Origin: Lampris incognitus
Lineage: Eukaryota; Chordata; Actinopteri; Lampriformes; Lampridae
NCBI RefSeq assembly: GCF_029633865.1
Contig: NC_079217.1
Span: 40,017,834-40,081,833, forward strand
Length of the DNA: 64,000 nucleotides
Direction of reading: 5' to 3'
The position numbers and the translations under genes were made by a program. Below are positions 57,701-64,000 of this stretch, piece after piece. Each line of letters opens with the position of its first letter. Position 1 is the stretch's first letter. The notes under the pieces are model-generated. The model was not told the DNA's origin. It ran no database searches and was given only the letters and a program-made list of their open reading frames with translations.

Positions 57701-59689
57701 CAGCTGAGAGCAGCTCACGGATCTTACCTTGAGGGGACGAGATCAGACTTCATGTACTTTACCATTTTTTATGCACTGGGCATCACTCCCATAATGAGTG
57801 AGCTGCAGGGCTGAAAATGTATTCCTGCGTATCCTGTAGAAGATGCTAGAATGTGATCAAAAGCATTAGCAGTGAGGCAACTCTTTGGGTACTGCTGCCC
57901 ATCATTTTATTCCTGACAATTGCTGTTTATCACTGTTTTCATACACAACAGCTCTACGGCAAGAAAAGCAAACACAACAAATGTATGGGAGAGAGTTTTA
58001 CATGTACATACTACTGTGTGTATGTAAAACTAGTTATGCTAATGCTGGTTCAGTAGGTAGGTATGTAAGTGGGTTTTTTCCCCAATTGTACCCGGCCAAT
58101 TACCCCACCCTTCCCAGCTGTTCCGGTCACTGTTCCCGATCCGGGAAGGGCTGCAGACTACCACACGCCTCCTCTGATACATGTGGAGTCGCCAGCCGCT
58201 TCTTTTCACCTGACAGTGAGGAGTTTCGCCAGGGGGACGTAGCGCATGGGAGGATCACGCTATTCCCCCCAGTTCCCCCTCCCCCCTGATGAGATGCCCT
58301 GATCGACCAGAGGAGGTGCTAGTGCAGCGACCAGGACACATACCCACATCCGGCTTTCCACCCGCAGACACGGCCAATTGTGTCTGTAGGGACGCCCGAC
58401 CAAGCTGGAGGTAACATGGGGATTTGAACCAGGGATCCCCATGTTGGCAGGCAATGGAATAGACCGCTACGCCACCCAGACGCCCCATATCCACTCAATT
58501 TTAAACTCAATTATTTTTCTCTCCCTCGTCCCCTTTTCTCTACCTGAACCCTTTTCTCTGACTCACTCTCAGTGTGGTTTTCTACCCAGCTGTTGATCTG
58601 CTCAGCGACAGCTGCTGATTCGCTGAAGTCCACTGTCTCCACCTCAGCATGAAAGTACTTCCTCATCAAACGTAGGAACTCGGGGTTAAAGGTCACACCC
58701 TCCTGCAGGAAGAGGCTGTTGGCAAACCGGATGACATAATGGGTGTCATCATCCGAAACAGCCGTGGTCAGGTTCTGGAGCAAAGAGAACTCTTCGTCTA
58801 GAGGACGCAGAAAGACATGCCACCAAACGTACACACACACAAAGAAACAACAGGACCAGAAAGGTGTGTAATTGATTTTAGAAATTACAACCTTCAAGAC
58901 TATTGATCGTTCACTTGTAGGGCGAACTAAATGTGCATGCAAGCACGTGTACTACTGTGAATGCATGTGTGTGTGTTTGTGTGTGTGTGTGTGTATCATT
59001 GTGTGTGGCCATTTATGCATATTTGTCCATGTATGTCTGTAAAAACATCACAATCATTATGTTTCATCACCAAGTAGAGCCACAGGGTCAAGTCACTCAG
59101 TTCAAAATATGGAGGCTTTGGATTCAAGACATAATACACCAATTTTATAAACATTTTTAACCATGAACATTTCATTTCTGAATCCAGTAATATACTGTAT
59201 CCAAAAGCTGCAGTTCACATGAAACTTACAATACACATATTTGCATATGTAAATAAATGGACATGCACTGTTTGTGTAACATTAGTCACAATAATTTCTT
59301 CCCTTTTGTAGCAAAAGATTTTCAGGTTTTTCATTTCTGGCCCCCGATCAGATGAGAGTGTGTACCCTGACTGCAGAGAAGCAAGCTGTAGTGTGCACAC
59401 ATCGTCTCTGACCTGCTGGCAGGTGGCTGAATCCCACCGCCCGTCGTATCTCCTCCAGCGACGTCCCCCGGGCTCCCAGCTGCACCATGCCCAGGGCCAC
59501 CGCCACGCTCAGCGGCGAAAAAATTATGTTGTCGTCACCCACTGCCGCCTGCAGTCGGTGGTACAGCCTGACTGAGAATTCTGCCGTGGTGTCCTCCGGA
59601 ATGTCTGCCACCCGGCAACCATAGCCCGGAAACAGGGTGGAGAGGAGGAGGAGGGGAGACAGAACGCCCAGGATCAACATCGCAGAGAG
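43043..59689 (-). CDS. serpini1: SERPINI1 (neuroserpin), complete coding sequence in 8 exons
   Basis: Neuroserpin is a secreted serine-protease inhibitor whose main known target is tissue plasminogen activator, acting mainly in the nervous system (family knowledge). Exons on the minus strand, 5' to 3': 59689-59413 (ATG at 59680), 58797-58567, 57727-57533, 48710-48506, 48262-48165, 43848-43762, 43380-43291 and 43119-43043. All junctions keep frame, giving 416 codons plus TAA against 410 in human. The protein starts with a hydrophobic signal peptide ([13 protein letters not shown]). It has the serpin segments [15 protein letters not shown] and [11 protein letters not shown], and the neuroserpin-typical [17 protein letters not shown] and [20 protein letters not shown]. 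The hinge reads [12 protein letters not shown], followed by [11 protein letters not shown], so the predicted P1 residue is Arg. The serpin signature [20 protein letters not shown] follows. Two NxT sites are visible (NLT, NHT). The terminus HDFDSM partly resembles the mammalian C-terminal sorting tail. Convergent with GOLIM4. Confidence 0.97.
43224..43290. repeat. (CA)n microsatellite forming a SERPINI1 splice donor
   Basis: About 33 CA units on the plus strand. On the minus strand the run begins exactly at the exon boundary, so the intron starts with pure GT repeats. Confidence 0.96.
43291..43380 (-). CDS. serpini1: SERPINI1 exon, reactive-site loop
   Basis: A 90-nt exon between CTCTCAG and ACAG|GTGTGTG encodes (G)[20 protein letters not shown] and FFVIRNRKT. 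The scissile bond is predicted at Arg-Thr by position. The donor GT is the first unit of a pure (GT)n run. Confidence 0.95.
43762..43848 (-). CDS. serpini1: SERPINI1 exon, hinge of the reactive loop
   Basis: An 87-nt exon between GTGTCAG and ATCAG|GTAGAC reads (D)[20 protein letters not shown] and then GAEGAVGS. It carries the proximal hinge. The intron on its 5' side ends in a short (TG)n tract just before the acceptor. Confidence 0.95.
45062..45500 (+). repeat. Dispersed repeat A, copy 2
   Basis: It begins AATTGGCGGTCACAAGGGGT, contains GTGACCTGGAGACATCTTCC and ends CACCATGGCAAGGTGG...GGAAGTC. Same orientation as copy 1, 16.5 kb away, without the MITE and with a short extra segment near 45165-45185. 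It lies in a SERPINI1 intron. Confidence 0.75.
46575..47008 (+). mobile_element. tRNA-derived SINE copy 5 with target duplication
   Basis: A near-complete copy with B box GGCGGTTCGAATCCCC. It is flanked by AAAAGTTAAAGTT on the left (46562-46574) and the same 13 bases on the right (47013-47025), a clean target-site duplication. It lies in the SERPINI1 intron between exons at 48165 and 43848. Confidence 0.92.
48165..48262 (-). CDS. serpini1: SERPINI1 exon
   Basis: A 98-nt exon between CCCTAAG and GACAG|GTGAGA reads [20 protein letters not shown] and then [12 protein letters not shown]. Confidence 0.95.
48506..48710 (-). CDS. serpini1: SERPINI1 exon
   Basis: A 205-nt exon between CGCCTTAG and CCAAG|GTGTGAG reads [20 protein letters not shown] through VEVYLPR. 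The split Gly and Arg codons join correctly on both sides. Confidence 0.96.
48805..49519 (+). repeat. 5' LTR of the Gypsy-type element (715 bp)
   Basis: Begins TGTAACC and ends CGTTACA. It contains an AATAAA at about 49318 and a possible TATA-like GATAAAATA at about 49148. It appears identical in length and sequence to 53910-54624. Confidence 0.93.
49521..49533 (+). promoter_or_regulatory. tRNA primer-binding site
   Basis: TGGTGCCGTGACC begins one base after the 5' LTR. Its complement ends in CCA, as expected for the 3' end of a tRNA primer. I do not assign the tRNA species. Confidence 0.8.
49966..51501 (+). CDS. Gag of the LTR retrotransposon
   Basis: An open frame of 511 codons with no internal stop. 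The middle part (about residues 165-325) is a retrotransposon-gag-like helical domain, including [15 protein letters not shown] and [20 protein letters not shown]. The C-terminal part is Pro/Ser-rich and ends in a CCHC zinc knuckle, [14 protein letters not shown], preceded by a second Cys/His cluster ([15 protein letters not shown]). The stop TAA at 51499-51501 lies six bases after a slippery heptamer. Confidence 0.9.
   Translation: MAEGGSYVGGGNIADQDLLDRQCAMERGYQLDVGGGLRLGVGRSFGQLLEGGEPDTRAPGPRDPTTFGTPQFTSTRYVERARPGISEGAVLGNSEQPVGELAMLITRLAEKIGESITAKLQETQMLRNTHTDSARSAEQCSETVPSVRVVMQTDAREPPIFRGDSSDKFTVHEWESLMTLYLRKRAIPVSEQSHEILAKLMGKARDVVRIKLRNTSVDHIANPHIIFDVLKQHFSDFTYSSMPLADFYSTLPKPGEDAMEYWIRLNKTVEVADECLKWQGRSIEEPSHEVSMMFIKHCPDQSLANVFKFKSAGKWSASEIQERLDEHMLERKSRVAAGGQREAGPVERRFHSQVHVPVVDMAPDLNTTVPVVLSPVPAHASSPIPFCARSPTPSPAPVSGGDDYMRSLVSLLDRLVKMQTQVPVSAAVRTPTQTQPPASAAGQVSDAPQRLCRVCKSPDHSTFSHCSRENRCINCLSPGHWKRDCPHPQPPNQLRSQPGGRAGRQSRPLNY
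51489..51548 (+). promoter_or_regulatory. Putative -1 ribosomal frameshift signal (slippery site and pseudoknot)
   Basis: The heptamer GTTAAAC (51489-51495) is in the zero frame as G-TTA-AAC, just before the gag stop. After a 6-nt spacer comes stem 1, ACCCACACC (51502-51510) pairing perfectly with GGTGTGGGT (51522-51530). The loop heptamer GAGGGAT (51515-51521) pairs perfectly with ATCCCTC (51542-51548), forming an H-type pseudoknot. The -1 frame continues directly into the protease frame. Confidence 0.78.
51495..51923 (+). CDS. Protease segment of pol, truncated
   Basis: This frame is -1 relative to gag and is entered at the slippery site. It contains an aspartic protease active-site motif, [11 protein letters not shown], and a downstream glycine-rich segment (VLIGCGGL). 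It ends at a TGA (51921-51923), close to where reverse transcriptase would be expected to begin but where integrase-type sequence starts instead in another frame. Confidence 0.75.
   Translation, partial: LLNPHLERDGVGNVDVSLTDVSDLAHLYEDKCAKAPQGSRMVIQATQRIQAFSDLFYAPVLVNQSVQLNGMLDTGSMSCSISENAVEKLRSGGVLPEKQQPEENIVLIGCGGLETRPDGFYDLNMQLYGVALCRCSEAAIET
51921..53607 (+). CDS. Integrase part of pol, 5'-truncated by internal deletion
   Basis: The frame is open from 51817; the start given is where integrase-like sequence begins. It contains an HHCC zinc-binding region (HDHAGHQ ... CCRRC) and the catalytic core with Asp in VCMDFW and Asp in [11 protein letters not shown]. Glu in [11 protein letters not shown] follows with exactly 35 residues between the second Asp and the Glu. 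A C-terminal region with [11 protein letters not shown] and a Ser/Thr/His-rich tail follows. There are no reverse transcriptase or RNase H motifs before it. Confidence 0.88.
53898..53909 (+). promoter_or_regulatory. Polypurine tract
   Basis: A purine-rich stretch containing AGGAGGGG directly precedes the 3' LTR, the usual plus-strand primer position. Confidence 0.65.
53910..54624 (+). repeat. 3' LTR of the Gypsy-type element (715 bp)
   Basis: Same start, end and length as the 5' LTR. No differences were found when the blocks were read side by side, which suggests a recent insertion. Confidence 0.93.
55770..56110 (+). repeat. Dispersed repeat B, copy 2
   Basis: It shares ordered blocks with 3115-3470: AGAAATGTGGATACGGTGAC, CAGCTAAAACACTCCAGTAA, TGCAGCCTTTTAGAGCAGGG and ATATCTAGTCTCATATCA. 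It contains a local tandem duplication, AATGATCAATAGT twice near 55844-55871. Confidence 0.6.
57219..57265. repeat. (GAA)n/(GCA)n trinucleotide tract
   Basis: GAGGAGGAG then about 9 GAA units and a few GCA units in a SERPINI1 intron. Confidence 0.9.
57533..57727 (-). CDS. serpini1: SERPINI1 exon
   Basis: A 195-nt exon between CCTCAAG and CTATG|GTAAGG contains [20 protein letters not shown] and [11 protein letters not shown], the central serpin sheet region. The following intron is the largest of the gene (8.8 kb) and holds the LTR retrotransposon. Confidence 0.96.
58070..58486 (-). mobile_element. tRNA-derived SINE copy 6
   Basis: Reverse-oriented copy between the second and third SERPINI1 coding exons, only about 80 bp from the exon at 58567. 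It carries a short internal deletion near 58130. Confidence 0.87.
58567..58797 (-). CDS. serpini1: SERPINI1 exon
   Basis: A 231-nt exon between CCTCTAG and GAGA|GTGAGT reads from (D)[19 protein letters not shown] through [14 protein letters not shown] and NSWVENHTE. It contains both visible N-glycosylation sequons. Confidence 0.95.
59413..59689 (-). CDS. serpini1: SERPINI1 exon with start codon and signal peptide
   Basis: The acceptor follows a long pyrimidine tract ending CCTTCAG. After nine untranslated bases comes the ATG (59680-59678). The signal peptide is followed by the first serpin helices, including [17 protein letters not shown]. The donor is GCAG|GTCAGAG, leaving phase 1. An upstream non-coding exon is expected, as in other vertebrates, but was not located. 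Confidence 0.94.
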
Positions 59690-60419
59690 CTGAAGGTGAG
59701 GAGAGGGAAAACGGGGAAAACGGGATGAAGAGTGAGAGGTTGGGGGGGTAAATTGACGAAAGGAGATGGAGAGGATGGGATTGGGATCGATAGAAAAAGA
59801 AGTGATGGGGATGATGTACAGTAGGAAGAAGTGGATGGAAGGGAGGTAGAGAGAGAGAGAGAGGGATGGTGGCAGGAAAATGAGTTGGATAGAGGGAATT
59901 AGAGGAAATGTGGAAATGTAGAGAGGTGAGGATTTTTGGAGAGAGAGAGAGAGAAAGATGAAGGGAGAGAGAAGAGGATTGTGGGAGGGTGTGAAGGAGA
60001 GATAGAGAGAGACAAAGAACATCTGTCAGTCATTCATTCATGCCAATATAGCAGATTAACACGCGATTGTGGTACATGCACAGTTGGACTGCATCATGAA
60101 AAAGAGGATGACCTAGATAAACCCCCCATTCTATTCTATTCTATTCTATTCTATTGACCAAAGAAAAATGCAATGCTTGAGGAGAGTATGAGAAAGATAT
60201 TGAAACCTATTAAAAATACTTTTGGAAAATAGAAATATTGGGTGGAGAGGGGACAGATAAAACAGCCGAAGCCTCTCACAGGTTCAGATGACTTTGAGTG
60301 AAGGTGTAAAGGGACAGAGGGGAAACAGCAGAAAGAGAAAATAAAAAGAATGGGGAGGGATCAGGGCTGAGACAAAGCAAAGGGCCTAAACCCCTAAAAC
60401 ATGCACACACCACAAAATA

Positions 60420-60424
60420 TACAC

Positions 60425-60462
<38 letters not shown>
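60420..60462. repeat. (CA)n microsatellite
   Basis: About 20 CA units in the upstream region of SERPINI1. Confidence 0.93.
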
Positions 60463-61193
60463 ACAACCTGTGAGGCAAAACTAGGTGTGCAACAACAAAG
60501 AAATGATGATAAACAAAGAATGTAATTGAAAGAGAGAGAAAGGGGGAATGAACAAGGGAGACAGGTAAACAGCAAGATTGTGCAGTGCTGGCTGCAGTTG
60601 TGTTGTATGACTGCAGACAAGCATCGCTGTTTAGTGCACATTCACTAAATGAGCTCATAAATATTTCACCATTCTTATCATGTTCGATTAAATCATCCGC
60701 TTTCCTTCAAAATCTCCTCGTCCCGGTGTGGGTCTTCCCGTGAATGTGTTTGTGACTGTCATGATTCAACATGTGAGAGGGAATCTTTATACCTCTTTTC
60801 TCCATTCTATTCACTGATTCAGAGTTTCACCTTGAACCCTCCTCATCCGTATATTATCATTTCATCTTTCCCAATTTCCGCATCCCTTGAATTTCTTTTT
60901 ATTTCTCTTTGGCCACATCAATATCTAAACCCTCACTTTTACGTCAAAATGACACGGTGTGCATACTGCGCACACACGTGCACATTCGCTCGTGCTGCGC
61001 CATCTCTCTGCATCTGTTGTTGCCAAGCGACGTTGTTTTCTGCACAATTTTCAAGGAACAGCATGTGCCACAGAATGGCAGTAGATAGGAAGAGAGAGGG
61101 AGAAAGAGATAGAGAGAAGAGAGAGAGAGTTGACCTTAATCTAACTTTAAGACGGAGAAAAAAATGGTTGGTGAAAGAGAGAGGCAGATTGGT

Positions 61194-61305
<112 letters not shown>

Positions 61306-61505
61306 TACATCCTTTGTTGTTATGCAGCACAAAAAAGTGGACATCATTTGTTTTGCTTCCATGCTGTTGTTATTTCATGTTTGCAAATGAAACCAGAATA
61401 GTGGGCGGAGCCACACTGGTCTGGAATCTGCTGGCTACTCCACATGAGAACTGGCGGATGACAGCAGTTACATTGTACACATGTGTCAAAAAACAAAACA
61501 AAACA

Positions 61506-61640
61506 ATGAGCAGCAACCAGAGAATCGGATTTCTGATTCTCTGCTCTGTCCTGTTGTATGCTGCCCTGTCATACTATCTAACGGGGCGTAGCGCAAAAAC
61601 ACTGCAAGATCTCCCCGCCCCAAAATTAAGCATATACTAA
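61506..61640 (+). CDS. Possible 44-codon membrane microprotein (uncertain)
   Basis: The ATG in AAACAATGAG is followed by MSSNQRIGFLILCSVLLYAA and LSYYLTGRSAKTLQDLPAPK, ending SIY and stop at 61638-61640. One hydrophobic segment (about residues 8-25) is flanked by polar ends, which looks like a single-pass membrane peptide. There is no known family match that I can name, and no splice or regulatory evidence. It could be chance or repeat-derived. Confidence 0.2.
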   Translation: MSSNQRIGFLILCSVLLYAALSYYLTGRSAKTLQDLPAPKLSIY

Positions 61641-61915
61641 AATATAATAACCCACATTCTCTGCCCAACCAATAATATGGTGATTTATAGTCTTACAACC
61701 TTTCCTTTTGAAAATGTATCAATGTTGTGGTGTACCCTTGTTTCCCAGCTGAAAAGCCAAAAAGGGGTACCTCGCCTAAGCCCCTTTCCTACACACGCCT
61801 TAAACTTCTAAATATTCTGGCAATTTACTGTGTTGGCACCATGTGGGAATGGGAGCCAGAGATGATTTTCTGCGTAGAAAGCTCTGGCAATTTAAGAATT
61901 TGTTAAGATATACAT

Positions 61916-62178
61916 GGTAAATGGACTGCATTTATATAACGCTTTTCTAGTCTACCGACCACTCAAAAGCACTTTACAGTGTATGCCTCACATTCACCCA
62001 CATTCATACACAGATGGTGGAGGCTGCCTTGCAAGGCTCCAACCTACTCATCAGGAGTAGTTAGGAATATAGTGTCTTGTTCAAGGACACTTTGACATGC
62101 TCTCTGTAGGAGCCAGGGATCGAACCAGCCACCTTCCGATTACTAGACGACCCGCTGTACCTCCTGAGCCATGCCAGC
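61916..62178 (-). mobile_element. tRNA-derived SINE with L2-like tail
   Basis: The minus strand begins with a tRNA-like head (GGCATGGCTCAGGAGGTACA; B box GGCTGGTTCGATCCCTGG). It ends in AAAAGCGTTATATAAATGCA, a 3' tail of the L2 LINE type. This is a different SINE family from the copies at 18475-58486. Confidence 0.82.
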
Positions 62179-64000
62179 CATATACAGAAATCTTCTGTCA
62201 TGAGTCTCGCTATATTCCAGGGATTACAGGGCAGCATCACAGGTGGGGATGTGGTCAAGACAAAAGATAATGTTATGGTCAGGGTTAGGCAGAGTGATAG
62301 GGTTTGCGAGGCCTAATTGATGATGCTACATCGATGAGATCCCCTCCACCACAGCTCAGGTCAGAACAAAAGCAGTAACATTCCCAGCTGAAGCACACAA
62401 AGGGTTATGACATTCTCAAGTAAGATGGTTTTATGTAGAGCAAGCAAGCCAATCACAAGAGACTCAGAAAATGACGCCTTATATACGTACATACTATGAC
62501 TCGATGGCACGGCGTGCATTTTTCAGAGGTACATTCGGTTGTAATTGTAACAAGGACAGCATTTCAACTAATGTGTCTAGAAATTATACCGCCTCTGAGA
62601 TGAGGGAACATTTATCCATGCAGAGGACAAATCAACAGGCAGGTCTGTGGTACAGTTAGAGATGCATTAGAGAATGTGACTTTCTGTGTCGCCTTATCTG
62701 ATAATGTATTTGCCATTAACTAAAAATGTAGTTTTTTTTTGAATGGATATATACGTTTTAATGCAAGTACAGTTATCCTATCCAGCACGTGAGCGATTTG
62801 ATGTCATATTCAGACATGACTTATTTACTGGTGTGACATACATTCTTGTTTTGAAGTGTTGCCAGATGCAGCATTATAACAAAGCAAAGCTGATTCAATG
62901 AATACCATTCCGTTCTCTCGGTGATCATTCAGTACGTACCATCTGATTCATTCTGGTTTTGCAGTATTGCTGCACACAGCAGCAACACAGACATTTCACC
63001 TGTGATTTGCCCCCCCCCCCCCCACACACACACACGCCACTGTGAACACTCTAGCTCCAATAATACAACATGGCAGCGCTCAAACAAAAATTCAGGGCTA
63101 AAGATGATGGCATCACCAATCAATATTGCTCAGGTACAGATGGGCAAGTTTAATAACTGCCCGTCACTAATTTGGTATTGAAAAGTGGACTGTTGTTTTA
63201 GAGTAGCAGCCTGTTCCATATTTGGTGCCAGAACCATATTTGTCCTAGTAGGAGAAGCCTATTTATGATGTAGTTAGCTAGCTAGGCTAATTCTAACCAA
63301 AAGTAAAAAATTAAGTTATTCTTCACTTTTCAACAATTAAACTACTAGACTGCTGAGTGCCGATGGGCCTCATGAGACGTGGCTGTGACAATAACTACCA
63401 ACTACAGTCGCACATTATAAAAAATTCATTTTCTATTTTGTAAATGGATGTTAGAAATGACACCATCCACTAAGTTGAGATGCTGGGCATTACTTAATCA
63501 TGTCCTCGAACACATCTTTTAACCACCTTGAGCTTTTGTGTCCTCATTGGCATATATAGCATTGGGCACAGTGCTGAGGAAACCGGTTGACTGAAATTAT
63601 GGTGGTCAGCAGCAGTTGCTCAGCTGTGACTGGGGAAAAAAGGGTGTGAAGCTTAGGATTGGTCAATTTATAAACAACTTTTCTTATCAGTTTTTGTAGC
63701 ACCGTCTGAATGCAGTTTCAGAGGACATTTCAACAAGCCAGGGCAAATAAGTACAGATACAGAACATTCCCAAGGTGCTTTCGGGCAGTGGCATATAGCT
63801 TGTTCTGAATATGGAAAGAGGATTTTGGTAGTTGAGGGAATTTTGCAGCTAAGGACTGAAGATCTATGGTTACAGTGAAATGTTCAAAATAATACCACAA
63901 CCTTTAGTTACAAACACTAGTTATAACTACTCGATATAATGACTAGTTATATCCAGATGCTCTTAGGTGACGAAAAGTATGGCATAATTTATAGAAAATA

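Overview
The window reads as vertebrate, specifically teleost (ray-finned fish), genomic DNA. It has short, phase-compatible exons with GT-AG introns, very abundant (CA)n, (GT)n and (GA)n microsatellites, and fish-type tRNA-derived SINEs, an L2-like LINE and a Ty3/Gypsy-type LTR retrotransposon. The species cannot be named from the sequence. Three host genes can be supported. All other long open frames are microsatellite translations, repeats or chance.

Positions 1-24.2 kb (+ strand): GOLIM4 (Golgi integral membrane protein 4, GPP130), fifteen coding exons from 5982 to the stop at 23056. The 3' UTR runs to an AATAAA at 24169. The first coding exon (cytosolic tail and membrane anchor) lies upstream of the window, so 1-5981 is mostly intron 1. 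One intron uses a GC donor. The introns hold long CA/GT tracts, three tRNA-derived SINE copies and, at 15.5-16.0 kb, an inverted pair of hammerhead-ribozyme-like motifs of the Penelope-like-element type.

Positions 24.2-32.3 kb: no recognised host gene. The region holds a GC-rich block, a SINE copy, one copy of a dispersed repeat carrying a nested palindromic hAT-type MITE (28968-29172), a fold-back, and a SINE split by a solo LTR (31062-31542).

Positions 32.3-39.5 kb (- strand): a leucine-rich-repeat gene assembled here from five phase-compatible exons. It starts with a predicted N-myristoylated MGNC terminus at 39541. Its last exon or exons were not found and its orthologue is not recognised. 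A degraded L2-like LINE, interrupted by a tRNA-derived SINE, lies in its second intron.

Positions 43.0-59.7 kb (- strand): SERPINI1 (neuroserpin), eight coding exons with a complete reading frame of 416 codons plus stop, from the ATG at 59680 to the stop at 43043. GOLIM4 and SERPINI1 point toward each other, as in the human 3q26 neighbourhood, so synteny is retained, with the LRR gene between them. The largest SERPINI1 intron holds a 5.8-kb LTR retrotransposon (48805-54624) in the opposite orientation. Its two 715-bp LTRs look identical. It has an intact gag frame, a protease segment and an integrase frame, but reverse transcriptase and RNase H are missing. At the gag stop there is a well-formed -1 frameshift signal with an H-type pseudoknot.

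Positions 59.7-64 kb: upstream of SERPINI1. They hold a long (GA)n tract, a tRNA-derived SINE with an L2-like tail, and one small uncertain membrane-peptide ORF. The most notable findings are the frameshift signal in an RT-less element with identical LTRs, the inverted hammerhead pair, the unrecognised myristoylated LRR gene, and the nested MITE and solo LTR.
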